Counted from the first letter of the stretch, positions 22,257 to 35,157 are shown. The stretch is DNA of 64,000 nt from Zeugodacus cucurbitae (GCF_028554725.1 NC_071670.1:48556501-48620500); one strand, 5' to 3'. Numbers and translations are program-made. Notes: generated by a model not told the origin, from the sequence alone.

Positions 22257-24480
22257 AATTTAAACTCTTTATTGCCTTTTCTCCAAAGCATCCTTATAGT
22301 ATCCGAAAAGCTCAAAAATGTCATCGAATTACGTCAACTATTATATAGAACTAATATAATCAATTGTTCCAGGCTGTTGTTTCAGAATATAGAATATAAA
22401 ATGTTATCTTTTTACTGAACCATTGCCGAAATATTAAAGCAAGCTTAAAGCTCTTGAACTAAACTTAGAATATATTTTTACTCGGAAGCTAACTGCCGCA
22501 AATTTAGCCATTTTGCAAACAGTCAAGCAGCTCTTCCAATTCAATTCATTATCCTTTCTCCAACACAAAAAAATGCATATTCTTGCGATTTCCGCACAGA
22601 TATCCGCCTCAAATGCCGTTAAAGTATTATGTGCTCTGCATTTTACTATGTACCACCTACTTTTTTATCCGGCATATCGCTAGTTAGCTGCTTCGATGCT
22701 CACTTCAAAGGAATTGAGGCTGACACGAGTGCGTTGACTTTGCTGCATCTTGTCACAGCAGTTCTTTTTTTTGCGTGCAAATAAAGTTTGTAGATAAAAT
22801 ACTCATACATATAAATTTGTTGCTGTGCTCTCGCAAGTTTTCAATGCTGAAGCCGACAATTTTCAAGGATATTCGAGTGCAACATATGCACATCGATGTG
22901 GCAGTCTCAAATGTATGTAAATCGGTTAAATCTCGAAGAATTTAAGTCGAGTGGGGTTTGGTAAAATGGCAAAAAATGCGTATGTTTTAAGAAGAGATAG
23001 TAAACAAATATACAAACATTTTACATAGTACTGTAAGCTATGAACAAATATGTTGGTCTGCCATCCTTTGCTTTGCGGAATTTTGTTCTTGAGTAAACTG
23101 TCGACTTTTTTATGCTTTTTCAGCATTTTTGCAGGCAATTTTTCTATTTTCTTTATCTCATATTAAATGCGAGATATGCTTTTATTTTTCTTTTTATTAA
23201 AGTTTGACTTTTTGGTAGTTTTTCGTGTAAATATTTTAGTTTTGTTTCACCATTTTGTTTTGATGTGTTTCTAGAGTGTTGACTGTAGTGTAAAATAATA
23301 ATAAAACCTATTGCAGTAGGAAATACTAGAAATCCTTTGGGCGCTTTAGTATCAAGAACTATTTTAGTGTTCGGAAACGTATAATATTTTTACTCCAGAT
23401 TTTGATGTTCCTTTACAGCTTTTCTCAGTTAGAAATACTTATTAAAGTTTTGTAATTTCAGTCGAGGGGCAACGCCTAGGTCCACATTCCTCTAAATTGA
23501 TTGAATGAGATCTTCACGAATCCTAATTTTTAAAATGTATCTCGTTCTTTTAGGTATTTGTAAATAGTAAGACGTTCGCTGAACTGGAGAATCTTGAGTT
23601 GAGATGGCATAAATACTCATGTTACATGTCTCATTACTTTTTGTATCTTAAGGAAAAGACAGAATTCAATTCTAGCATACGAAATTAGTAAAAAGGAATT
23701 TCATTCTACATAATGGAATCCAATGTCAAAATCCCGGGCAGTCGAATAGACCATTAAAGCCGAGAACACTTGCCTCCACCTGAAAGAATTGTGCATCCTT
23801 TGAGTCCTGATCCACTAGCATGTAGACTAAGCAGATGGCGTGTCGAAAAGATAGAGCCCGGGGTGATCCCCTAACTGTAATTTCGACATGATCGACTGTG
23901 AGAATCGATGGAATATTTCGGAACAAAATTTCTTGAAAAATTAGCTTTGTCTCATTGAACGGATCTTTTATTTTAATGGAGAAAGGCTGAATTTAATAGA
24001 TCAGCTGTCTCGTGGTTACGTATATCATACAAGCCTTCTCATATCTCCTCTTAAAAGATGATTATAACCCAAAAGAGTTCATCCAGAATATGTATCGAGA
24101 CCCGATGTTTCTTATTTACTATGGTACTCCTGAAACCATAATCTGACTATATTGCTATCGTCAAAATTGGGTCAATAAAGATTGTTATTATCATTTAGTA
24201 GTGCCTTCGGTTAGAGATATTCCCTACAGCCCCAACTCACTAATCTCCTACTAACGAGGTCTCGAAAATCTTTAATTGGAGAGAGTATCTCTCGTTTATG
24301 AACGGTCGCTATTTCGCCGGGGTAATTTCCGACATTACAAATAGCTCCTTTGATTATTTAAATTCGGTTTAAAAATTGTAGGACTATCTCTATTTGTAGT
24401 ATAAAGCTGTATTGAATATTTGTCTTCCCAAGATTTGACTAAATCAATATCCGTACTTACACATGTGAAAGAAATTTGCT
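22257..24480. other. AT-rich DNA, no gene seen
   Basis: Nothing firm. The part at 23450-24400 is slightly richer in GC and has a 66-codon minus-strand frame (23726-23926), but I could not match it to any transposase or gene family. Confidence 0.35.
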
Positions 24481-26298
24481 ACGCTATATGTAAGAATTTC
24501 ATGCCTCAATGGCCACCACTGATGCGAAACGTCAGCTTGTTTTGACAGATTTAAATATACTCATATTTACATACCTGCAATACATACATACATATATGAA
24601 ATCCTTGCTGAAGTGCTGTAGAAGTATAACCCAATAATAAAATAAAATCCTGTTTCCATCGCTCAAGTGCCAGCTAAGCAAATTATCCATATGATGCGTA
24701 AGGAAATATGCCTCGAGAAGTACCTATGGCACGTACTGTGGAGGCAAAAAACTTTGTCACAGTAAAAAGAAATTTAAATAAATATCTGTACATATGTATG
24801 TTCATGTGTATGTAAAAATCCTGGAAAAATACTGAGCAAAATTGTTGAAAGCAAGCTGGATAGACTTTGCCAGTTCACAGTCCTTTAATCTCCTTCTATG
24901 TACTCGTACATACATCTCCGTCCTTATTGTTGATGTATGTCGTGTACAAAATAGCGCTAACGGTACTTTGCTTACTCGTGCGTGTCTGATAGCATATCAC
25001 CCACACAAAAACAGCCTACCATACTTGCTGCGACTCCTTTAAATTTGCCACCCCTCCACTCACCAGCCAATGCAAAGCGAGCCGAACTTGTTTTTATTGC
25101 CCAAAATGAGACTTTTCGGAGACATTTAAATGGTCGTGCCGTAAGCAGACAAACTGGCTGGCAGGCAGGCAGGCATACAGCCCTGTTGGCCGCTTCGCAT
25201 GACTGGTGCGACTGATTGCGTCGAGGTTTGTAGTAGTGCTGCGCTACTCGTAGTTGTAGTAAAAATTTGTTTCCTTGCTAGTAAAAACGTAATTTTGCAT
25301 ATCTCTCTTATCCATCGACGTTTTGGCCTACTTTTGGCGGCAATTTGTGTGCATAAAATAAGTGAAGAAAATGGCGCGTAAAAATACATTTTTTGTTTTG
25401 CTTTGTTAAATAGGTTAAATTTGTAATTTGGAAATAAGACGAGGCTGTAATGAAATGATTTGTGTATAAGACGAAAAATAAGGAAAATAGCATTAATTTT
25501 TTATTGATATATTTTTTTAAGATTGTGGAAGCAAATTTTTTTATTTTATTATGGAAATCAAATTTTCAAACAAATAATTTTAGAATGATAGTTTCAAACG
25601 TGATGTAAGAAAGAGGTCGTCTAGGGTATTAGTAGTTGATTATTTTGTAAGTCTATCTGACCTAAAAATTTTATCGTTTAAATACTTAATGATTTACAGT
25701 AACTTCTTGAAATGAAAAGGGAGGGTCGAACTCTTATTTCTCATTTTTACAATTCAAAGAAATAATTGTAATATTATTATTTTTGAAGCTAATGATAGCT
25801 TCAATACTAATTTAGTACTGTAAGTGTCTCATAGAGTATGAGTTCGCTACATTGAGCTGGACTGTAATTTCTAAAATGTCAGAAAATATGCTTGCTTCGA
25901 ATGGACCTGGATTTTTATTACAAATTTTCTACCACAACACTCAGAATGTACTTTTTCATTTCCATTTCTTTATGATAATATACAGTTTTTTGTATTTTTG
26001 TTGTTATATGTTTCAAGAAAGGTCTCTTTATATCAGTTTAAAGCTTCGTGTTTCGATTTTATCAAGTTGTATAAAGTAAACTTGATAAGAAGTTCTGGGG
26101 AATCCTCTTACTCTATCTCAAGGAATATAGATCGCGACATGTATTCGGCAGGTCTCTTGTTGTACTACAATAATATCAAATTATACTCAAAACCAACGTT
26201 GGAGAGAATGAAGTCTACTTGAGTTAGTGAATAAATCTTTTATATAATTAAAATCCTCTAAATAAAGGGCTTTTAGATACGATAAGACCGATATACAT
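24481..26298. other. Low-copy block followed by AT-rich DNA
   Basis: The first about 900 bases have balanced composition, including a GGCAGGCAGGCAGG stretch near 25157. From 25400 it is T/A-rich. No supported gene. Confidence 0.35.
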
Positions 26299-27003
26299 AC
26301 GTTTTTTTTTAATAAAACAAATACGGTATCATGGGATATCAATGAAATTGTTTATTACTGTGAAAGTACATTCGATGCCATCATGTATGGAACTCGATTT
26401 CTTTTGCATGGTCAACATGGGCACGCCTGCAAAAGACCAGACGCTGAACCCAATTTTCGATGGGTTTCAAACATAAATCGGCCGATACTGCGCCATAGAC
26501 ATGACGTAGCCCCACAGGAAATAGTAACCAATTGACTGCGCAATTCCGTGAGATACCACGTTCACCAAACTAGGTTTTCAATAAATCGATTGTGACATTC
26601 CTGAGTGGCTTGTGTCGTTATCCTGTTGGAACCATATCATCCAATTCGGGCCAGAATTATTCGGTTATCCCATCCACAGTAACGTACCGGCCTCGGTATC
26701 ATCACGGAAGAAGTACGGCTCAATGACGCCGCCGGCTCATAAACCGCACCAAATCGTAATTTTTTTTTTTCGGGATGCAATGCTGACTCATGGTGTACGT
26801 ACGAAGACATTCAGCCAGAAATGAGCCGACCATAACACTGACGCCGAAGTTCGGTAGTAAATTGTATGAATTTCTACTCGTTGTTGGATCAGATATATTC
26901 CATGATAAAATGACAAACCTTACTGAAGAGAAATGTCAAAAGAATGGGAAAATATGGCGTTGTTTACTGTACTTTTGTAGCGTCCTTATTGAAAAACCTT
27001 TTA
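26299..27003 (-). mobile_element. Internally deleted mariner-type element M1
   Basis: Ends are only roughly inverted (left GTTTTTTTTTAATAAAAC from 26301; right, reversed, AAGGTTTTTCAATAAGG ending near 27002). The layout matches the element at 44007-44466: 5' leader with 'gacatttctc', transposase remnant, then the 'ccgtatttgttttatt' 3' end. It carries the transposase pseudogene listed next. Confidence 0.65.
26381..26903 (-). pseudogene. Transposase pseudogene in M1 (DD36D-like clade)
   Basis: Minus-strand ATG at 26903 opens MEYI followed by a stop. After a large deletion of the DNA-binding region the fragments AHFWLNVFV, LHPEK, ITIWCGL, AGGVIEPYFFRDD, MWFQQDND, LLKTKFGERGISRN and VSADLCLKPIENWVQRL can be traced across several frames to the stop at 26381 (KEIEFHT*). 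These match, motif by motif, the intact-frame element at 54122-54832 (SDEAHFWLNG, LPMHPEK, MWFQQDGATCH, ISRNGPV). The third catalytic aspartate region (RSCDLTPLDYF) is largely gone, so the copy is dead. Confidence 0.8.
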
Positions 27004-28688
27004 TATACCGGAATACTGGTGAAGAAATTTTCTTATATTATAAGATCGAATCATCATTTTGAATTCTGAGTGGATCTTTCTGTAGATTGATCCACATAGA
27101 TTATTTTGTGAAAGCAAGAAAGATCTCACCTTCTACTTTTGGGTTTCCTTTTGGTTAAATTAGTTTCTCTTTCTGTTTCTGGCTAAAGAGCTGTAAAAAG
27201 TATGAAAGAGTGGTACAATCTCTCATTACTTTCTTTTAAAATTTATTTCTTTGTGTCAATGAATAGGTATAAGATAAAATTTTGAACTTTAGAGCTGAGA
27301 CCGTTTCAAGCAGGGCTCAAATCCTATCACAATCTAATATCTTTTTCGTCTGATCTCACAATCTCCCTCTTTTTCAAGTGGAATCGCTTATGATTCTATT
27401 AGTTTTTAAATATGCCTTATCCAGGTTGTCTTGAATTCAGACTTTAAAAATGTATTTTTTTCTAATTGGCCTTCTTTTCAAGAAAAAACACAATCCACTT
27501 AGACCCTTCAACACACTCTCAAATTATATCCTTCATTCCTATATTATTTTATTGCATTTATTATTTTCAAATTAAACTCTTAAGCCTGTTAACAAGTCTA
27601 ATCGTAATCCCAATAAATTTGTGCAAATACTCAAAAACAAATACACGCATCTCTCGTTACAAGCTCACACTGGTTCCACGTAAAACACAGACACACACAT
27701 GATTCCATTAGTATGTGTTTAAGTACATGGCAGAAGAGCATTCAGTGAAATCACGTATCTGTCAATTTCCTGTCATGGCTCTAATCTTACAATGTCAATA
27801 AAATGAAACATTGTCTCCGTTTCGCCATTTCTCGTTAATAGCCATGTGTCTCTGTTTGTATGTGTATGTGTATGCGTGTATGTTCGATGTGCAAATTCTC
27901 TAATACACATGGATTTCAACGTATGAAAGTAATCTCCTAACCATATCTATATATATTTGTATATTTGTGTATTGAAAATTGTTTATCTGCATATGCTTGT
28001 CTGTATGTATGCTCATATTTATTCAAATACTCGTATGTTTGCAAGTGCTTTCATTGAGCTTTTGCGGCTTCCAGTAAAGTCTGTTGTTCTTTTGTGGTTG
28101 CAGCAAATATTTGTTTTACTTCAATATCGAAAATAAATATTTTAGGAATGCAAAAGTAAATTTAAATTTATTTTGTGTGAAATAAAAATAAACTATGCAT
28201 ATATATGTATGTATGTTTATAAGCAAACATACAATTACATATATACATTTGCATGCATACTGCCTTTATATATACGAGTATGCATATTTCTAGGCTGTGT
28301 TAACAAATTGTTGAGCATTTTAGTATCGATAAAATGAATTTAAATTTATTTGTGGGCAATAGAAATAAGAGAATTTAATTTATTCCTTTTCTAGTTTCAA
28401 AATCCAGCTTATTCAGCATTATCTACAATTGTTTTACATGATTCGTTTTATAAAGTGGATATATTTACAAATATAATTTAGAGAGTGGCAAAGATACTCA
28501 AGAGATGCGAGAGTTTTAAATTTATATACAAATTTGGTTTCATGTGATGTAATTTTTTTATTGGAATAAGCGTAAAGTGTAAATTATTTTTTACGTTATT
28601 AGGCGAATTCTTTATAAACAAACTTAAATTCCAAGGCTATTTCAATAATCTGCTGTCGAACAATGCTTACTAATTCGAATTGGTCATA
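27004..28688. other. AT-rich DNA with TG/TA microsatellites, no gene seen
   Basis: The stretch at 27840-28300 is rich in TATG/TGTG and ATAC motifs. No exon, RNA or element is recognised. Confidence 0.35.
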
Positions 28689-30134
28689 TACCTCAGACAA
28701 ATAATTATATGTGCATGAACTTTTTGCAAAAAAAATTAAAGATTATAAAATTGCAAAATATTTCTGAGTATGCAGGTTTGTTATTATTAATGTATACGAT
28801 ATAAAAAAAAAACAAAAAATTAACAAATTTCAAAATATTTTTTAAACTATAAAACAAAATTTAAGGTTAGGCCAATGGTAAATATTTATATGTGCATTTT
28901 ACTATTTTTACCAGTAAAGCCTAAACATTTGAGTTTAACTGAAAGAAATGTTTATTTTAATAGTCAGTAGAATTGTCTTTATATTTTAAAACTAAATTAA
29001 GCCGCTTAATCAGAGAATTAACTACTGACTGTAGAAGTGTTATGTAAATATGGGCAAATTATGGCTAATTTAAGGTGATGTACTATCTCAAACTGCTTTC
29101 CGTTTTGGAAAACAGGAGCAGAGAGGTTTCCCCAGAGATCCTCAATAGGATTTAGGTTCGAACTCAATGCAGCACATTGTAATACAGGAATTTTCGGTCG
29201 TTAAAGATGTTCTTCGTGTGGATTAAAGCGTTATCCTTTCGATATGTCCAGTTATATGCCATAAATATTGCCAGCAAATTTTATTAACTCGCTGTCCAAA
29301 AGACCTACATTTATATTAGCATTCATTTGAGTGAATATAAGAGATGTAGATAGCTTTCCACAGCAGCAAAATGCAGCCCATGAAATCAAGGCTTCCAAAA
29401 CATCGCTTTTAGTAGGACCGTCGTTCCTGGTGCGAATCTCTCCAATATTTCTTGCAATGACCTGGGCCGACCAATTTAATTTTTTTTTCGTCACTAAAGA
29501 CTGTATTCTATCACTCATCGGCACAGAATTGGTATTTATTTGCAAACCTCAAATGTGCTTTATTGTGTCTTTCTTTAGCGTTGCAACTACTAGCCGTCGA
29601 ATCATCCTTTTTTTGTTGTTTTTCTTCCGCTGCGTCGCACTGTACCATAATTAGTGGGGTTTTTAAGAAATTTTGAGATACAGTTCCGATGTCGCTTTGG
29701 TCTAGAGTCATTTTGGAACCGCTTTTATGCATTCCTATGATTATTACTTGTTCCTCGGCTGATAAACTAGTACCACGAGGCATTTTAGGCTTAAAGTTAA
29801 ATAAATGTAATCAAATTTTTAATAATTCATTAAGTTAATGCACCTACAATAATTTTGAAAACAAATTTTTGCAAAAAAAGTTTTTGCTGCGAAACTATCA
29901 GTAAGAAAGATCCGCTAAACTGATTTTGCACATATAAATATTTTCTATGCAATACCCAATTCACAAGCACAATGTAACTGTACAAAGAACGAGAAAAGTA
30001 TGAAACAATTTTCGTTGCATAGTAACGGTAACATATCAACCTTTTGTTTCACATTTACCGAAATACAAAAAATAACAGTGAATAAGAAATATAAAGAAGA
30101 GCCGAAATGCACATATAATTATTTGACTGGGGTA
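28689..30134 (-). mobile_element. Tc1-like transposon, 1446 bp, with IR/DR ends
   Basis: TA flanks both ends (28689-28690 and 30133-30134). The outer inverted repeat is cc(t/c)cag(a/t)caaataattatatgtgcat (about 25 bp, two mismatches). A second related repeat, aaatatttatatgtgca, lies inside each end (28880-28896 and, inverted, 29927-29943). The distance between outer and inner repeat is about 182 bp on both sides, the symmetric arrangement called IR/DR in some Tc1-like transposons. The interior carries a broken transposase on the minus strand. Size, TA target, CAG start and DD34E-type protein all agree with the Tc1 group. Confidence 0.88.
28957..29783 (-). pseudogene. Tc1-like transposase pseudogene
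   Basis: ATG at 29783 starts MPRGTSLSAEEQVIIIGMHK, the usual start of the helix-turn-helix region in this group. Much of the N-terminal half is then deleted or frame-shifted; AHLRFANKYQF and a WAAFCCCGK motif (normally VWAAFS..GK) follow. The second catalytic motif survives as KDNALIH, and the third as SSNLNPIEDLWG (normally SPDLNPIENLWG, so the glutamate is kept). NGKQFEIVHHLKLAI and the final KYKDNSTDY with a stop at 28957 close the protein. At least three frame changes and several stops make it non-functional. The usual length is about 340 residues; about 275 codons of space remain. Confidence 0.85.
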
Positions 30135-31167
30135 TTTAATCACAACAAATACAGACCATTGAAGTTCGAAAATTCTTTTCCTGTTTATTCTAAATATCTA
30201 CAACCTAAATCGAGTTTCTTAACAAATTATTTTGAAAACCTCACAATGGTGCTTAAAAGACCAGACGACTAGTCATTAATATCCCATTCCCATATTTCCA
30301 TATTACTCGGGAAGCTATGAAAGAGCTTTCAAATGATCATATCCGCTGGTTAGAGCTCTTCTCTTCAAATACAAACATATATAAATCGGTAACGTTGTAT
30401 TTTAGTATATCTTAAACTTCTCTCAGATAATCGGCAACAACGCCCTGTCGAGCCTTTATTCATCTACAGTTTGTTTTATACAACACTCCTAAAATCATTC
30501 GGAAATAAAATGGTCGAAATGATTTTTGATTAATTTAATAAAATAGAAAAATCGTTTAAGCATTAATCCAAGATAACAATGATGACGAGGATGAGGAATT
30601 TCCTTTATACTCTATATTCGCATGTCTTTTTATAGAAAATGTACATAAGCGTTCAGCAGTTCGGCAGTATTGAACTTCAGGAAGATTCATGTTCTACGAC
30701 ACAGAAAGTTATTTATCTTTGACTAACTATAGTTATATAATATAAGATCTAATAAAAATAAAATCATTATTTTTCCAATAGATCTCGTAATATTCTTTTT
30801 AGTAATATGTATCTCGTGTTGAATAGGTGTGATTAGGTTTCTATGAAAGTGGAAAATACAAACGATTTTAAATAAATCAGATAATTTTAGTTATTCTAAA
30901 TTGAACCTTCAATTTAATACAAAAATAATGGATTAGTTTCAATATAGATACTATAGTGTTATAAAGAACATTTCTTGCGCTCATAGAAACTAGGTTTTGG
31001 ATATATTTGCTTCTTCTATATGCTCATTCTTTAGTTTTTAAACAATAAGGTTTCGAATATGGATGTGGCTTATGATTTGGCCTTTTTTCTCCTTGTGGCA
31101 TACCCTTAAAATCGGTTCGGAATACCTTAAGGGAATCATTCCATGTTATGGGCTCAAACATATTTTG
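30135..31167. other. AT-rich spacer, no gene seen
   Basis: No motif or repeat recognised between the Tc1-like element and repeat A3. Confidence 0.35.
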
Positions 31168-32260
31168 TATACTCTCGCAACAAAAGTTGCTACGAGAGTA
31201 TTATAGTTTTGTTCACATAACGAGTAAAGTTCAAATCCGGATGTCTGTCTGTCCGTCCGTCCGTCTGTGCAAGCTGTAACTTGAGTAAAAATTGAGATAT
31301 CTTAATGTAACTTGGAACACGTGTTCCTTGGCACCATAAGAAGGTTAAGTTCGTAGATGGGCGGAATCGGACCACTGCCACGCCCACGCCCAATGGCGAT
31401 AACCAAAAACACATATAGAGCTATAACTAAGCCATAAATAAAGTTATGAAAATAAAATTTGGAACATAGGATCGCATTAGGGAGGGGCACATTTGAATGT
31501 ATTTTTTTTTTGGAAAAGTGGGCGTGACCCCGCCTCCAAATAGGTTTTTCGTATATATCTTGCAAACTAATAAAGCTATATAAACCAAACTTTCTGCTGT
31601 CGTTTTTTTTAGCCGTTTCCTTATACAGTCCGAAAATGAAAGAAATCGGATAATAACCACGCCCACCTCCAATACAAAGGTTAGGTTGAAAATGACTAAA
31701 AGTGCGTTAACTCACTAACGAGAAACGTCAGAAAAACCAAATTTTGCATAAGAAATGGCAGAAGGAAGCTGCACTGAGATTTTTTTACAAAATGGAAAAT
31801 GGGTGTGGCGTAGCCCACTTATGGGTCAAAAACCATATCTCAAGAACTACTCAACAGATTTCAATGAAATATATTGTATATAATATTTTCGGTATATAAT
31901 ATTTTCTTGACACCCTGATGACACTGGTGGAATATGGGCGAAATCGGTTCACAACTACACCTACTTCCCATATAACTCAATTTTGAATTCTTTTGATTCG
32001 TTCACTTTATAATGTATACATAAGGAACCGATAAAGATAGCGAAATAAAACTTTACACAAATACTGTATTTGAGCTGTGACATCACTTGTGGAAAAATTG
32101 TCAAAATCGAACCATGACTTTTCAAGGCCCCTGATATCAAACATGAAGAACTCAGTTCCTAAGGGTAATTTTTCACCGAAAATATAGGTAAATCTCTAAA
32201 TAAATTGCGAGAGTATAAAATGTTCGGTTGCACCCGAACTTAGCCTTTCCTTACTTGTTT
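31168..32260 (+). mobile_element. Family A repeat, copy A3
   Basis: Both ends are well preserved: the start hairpin actctcgcaac-aaaa-gttgctacgagagt is nearly perfect, and the tail matches A1 and A2. Relative to A2 it lacks about 200 bp just before the tail ('ggtaaatctct' joins directly to 'aaataaattgcgagag' near 32198). It also carries a small local duplication of 'gtatataatattttc' near 31880-31908. GC boxes are at 31518, 31658 and 31800. Confidence 0.85.
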
Positions 32261-33640
32261 TATCATAAATTGCTTACTTAACTTGTCTAGAATACAGTAG
32301 TGAAGTTATGTTCGGAAATTCGAAGTCATTCGGAAATGCGAACTCATTAACTCATGTTCTACACAATAAATGATGATTAACTTAAGGTTCTATCTATTTA
32401 CTGGTCGTAGAAAAAACATTCTAAAAAATCACATGGGATGACCCCCTTAATAGAGAGTTATTCATTATGTAGAGCTTTGATACATTGTCTATTTAATGCT
32501 ATTTTAAATGACGTGTGGTATATACTTGAACTCAGATTTTCATTAATTTGACAGGGTTTTTATTTATATCAAATAGACGATTGATTATAAGGGATGCCTT
32601 TGGCATAAAATAATTTGCGAATTATGGAGAATTTTCATAAAGTTTCACTGACTGTTTAACTGACCCAAGTTTCACACAGTGACTTAAAATTGTATTAAAT
32701 AGAAATTTAATTTAATAAAATGACAAAAAATTGTCTGAAAATTCTTATTTCAATTGAGAACCTGAATATTTGACGACGGTATGCCAGCGGGGACATATCT
32801 ACCTTAATCACCAACAACAACATCCTCGTTGTCGTTAGCATTGTCATCAGCATCACGGGGTAAAAATCTGCATGACAACACAAATACAACGATTTTTTGC
32901 TGGCTTTTTGTGGGTACAAGTGTGAAAAAGTATACCTTTATACAAATATAATTTTCATTTAATCAAAGCTTTCCGACGCGTCAAACAACTATTGACAAAC
33001 ACAAAAGCAACACTGAATGCAAGTACATGTGTACCCGGCTGAATGTCCGTATATATTTTTTAATACAAATTATTATTGGAGCACCCCATAACCTCGTGCC
33101 TTTTAACTTAACACAAACGACCGAACGAGAACATGCGGCGGGACCTTAAATGTTATTAAACATTTGTGCACTCGAAGATACAAGTAGCCGCTATCGAGCA
33201 TAAAGAGCCATTTCAGTGGGCAAATACATATACATATATGTCTGATGTGTAACTGTCTGAAACTGTGTGGGCATCACCCGAAAGCTGTTGGCAAATTCAG
33301 GGTCGCGCCATCAAACATATTCATGATGTTGACAGTTGACATTCGCATTTTTTTCATAATTTGCTTTCACAAAAAAGTTCGTATATACTTACGTATGTAC
33401 ATATATACTCACATACAGAAATATATTTTTCACACTGTAAAAATATAAATTCCATTTTGGTGAGCTTACGGAGCTGTCCTTTTGGCCGTATTGTAAGCAC
33501 TTTGTTGTAATAAATTTGCAAAAAGGCTTTGTGTGCCATTTATGTATTTATTTTTGAATGAAAATAAGTTTTTCTGTGCCGAAAAGAATATTTACGGTAC
33601 CGTTTTAAACTCTATTATGTTTTTCATTTCCATTTCTATT
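32261..33640. other. Low-copy block, no gene seen
   Basis: AT-rich start, then moderate-GC unique DNA at 32.75-33.6 kb. No supported exon. Confidence 0.35.
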
Positions 33641-34085
33641 TTTTTTTTGCTAGAAACGGTGTGACTTAAGTTATATTAGCGATTTTAATTGGGAATTGTA
33701 ATTAAAATGCCAATCAATAACATTGTAAATAAGCAAGTAATTAAAGCTTTCCATGAAAGGTAGTATTAAAGAAAGCTTTCGAAAGTCGATTCCTTTTTTA
33801 TTTTTGTAGTAGTCTTTGAATTGAAAATTAATTAATTAAAATACAAACCAAGAACATATTACATAAGTAAATATTGAAAGCTTTCGATGAAAGCCTGAAC
33901 TTTGGAAAGCTTCGGAGGTCGATTAATTTTTCTTTTTGCGATAGACTTTCTAATTGAAAATTGTAATTAAAATACAAATCAAAATCGCAATACGGAAGTG
34001 ATTATTGAAAGCTTTCGACAAAAGAAGAAGAAGAAGAAGCTTTAGTAGCCTAAGAAGCCGATTAAATTTTATTTTTGCTATAGGT
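33641..34085 (+). repeat. Diverged tandem repeat, about 130-140 bp unit, three copies
   Basis: Three successive units (about 33641-33785, 33786-33920 and 33921-34085) repeat the order: 'ttttttgctagaaa/ttttgtagtagtc/ttttgcgatagac', 'attgaaaattgtaattaaaatac', about 40 variable bases, 'attgaaagctttcga', then 'gaagccgatt/gaggtcgatt/aagtcgatt'. The last unit contains an (AAG)6 expansion at about 34023-34040. Origin unknown. Confidence 0.75.
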
Positions 34086-34609
34086 AGAGTGAGGAAATAT
34101 AAATAATAATATTTTGAACAATTCATGTTGGCATACATTTGAAGCTCCGAATTTTGTTTCAATACTTTTTGATATTCCAATTCTAATTTCTGAATCCTCT
34201 TTATTAAGTATTTTTTCTGTTATAGGATATAGGGTTTACAAAGCAATTGTCGCGATAGTTAGAGATAGATCTATAAGTTGGTTTTTGAAAAACAAATAAT
34301 TTCTCACGACCAGTATGACCTCTCTAATATGCTCTTCGATTAAATGAGAAGCTTTTTCATAATATAAATACACTTGAAGGTTAACCATTTTTTGTCTAAG
34401 AGAATGTCCGTTAAAGAACCGTAGAAAACAATAGTTTTATAATCTATACCAGCCCTACAGAATATTAGTGTTCAGCTCAACTTCAAATTGTGTTCCAATC
34501 TTATGTAGGACACTTAAAAATACATTTTGAATAATATTTGCAAAAATTTCAAGACAAAAAACCAAAATTCGTCGAGATACGGGCCGGTGGAGTGGGGGCT
34601 TCAAAAAAA
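34086..34609. other. AT-rich spacer, no gene seen
   Basis: Nothing recognised. Confidence 0.3.
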
Positions 34610-35157
34610 AAAACGGTGCGTCCTGGTTGACGTGATTTCAACCCTTATAGAGATCTAAAACACAAAAAACAAGAAGATTCTTCATTAGTAAGGATGTCGT
34701 TATCAGGTTGACCATTTTCACAAAAAAGAAAAAATAATAATAAAATAACAAAATGGCGTCGACTTGAAAAAAAAAATAGTTTGACCCGATTTTTTCGACC
34801 ATTTCGAATTTTTTAAAAATACTTCAAATGAAAATATTTGGAAATCCAAGGCAGACACGATAGAGAATTATATAAAGAAGATATATACCAAATCCATCAA
34901 AGGAATCGGTTCAGTAGAACATGAGATATCATATCAACCACCTCAAAAAAAGTTGTTTCGAGAAAAACACGTTTAAAGTTTAGGAGACCACTTGGCCGAC
35001 TCGGACGCCACGTCACAAAATCGGCTGTATCTTCGAAAATAAGTCGAATTTTGAAAAATCCTTCCAAGGTCATATTTGTGAAAGTCTAAACTTTCAAAAT
35101 TTGCAAAAAAAATCGATTTTTTCAAAATTCTGGACCAGAATACCCCCTTAAACAAGA
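34610..35157 (+). mobile_element. Family C repeat, copy C1
   Basis: Recognised by comparison with C2 and C3. The shared order is 'catgagatatcatatc', 'gtttcgagaaaaacacgtttaaagttt', 'cttcgaaaataagtcgaatttt', 'caaaaaaaatcgattttttcaaaat', and a terminal 'ccagaatacccccttaa'. Its 3' half also resembles the 3' half of family B (gaaaacgcgctttaaagg, gctcggcc, cttcgaaaatatgtcgaatt, aaaatcgattttttgaag), so B and C appear distantly related. The left boundary is uncertain. Confidence 0.55.

Noticed and set aside
29140..29180. 'ggttcgaact' resembling a tRNA T-loop
   Set aside because: It lies inside the Tc1-like transposase remnant (antisense of SSNLNPIE) and no cloverleaf can be drawn around it.
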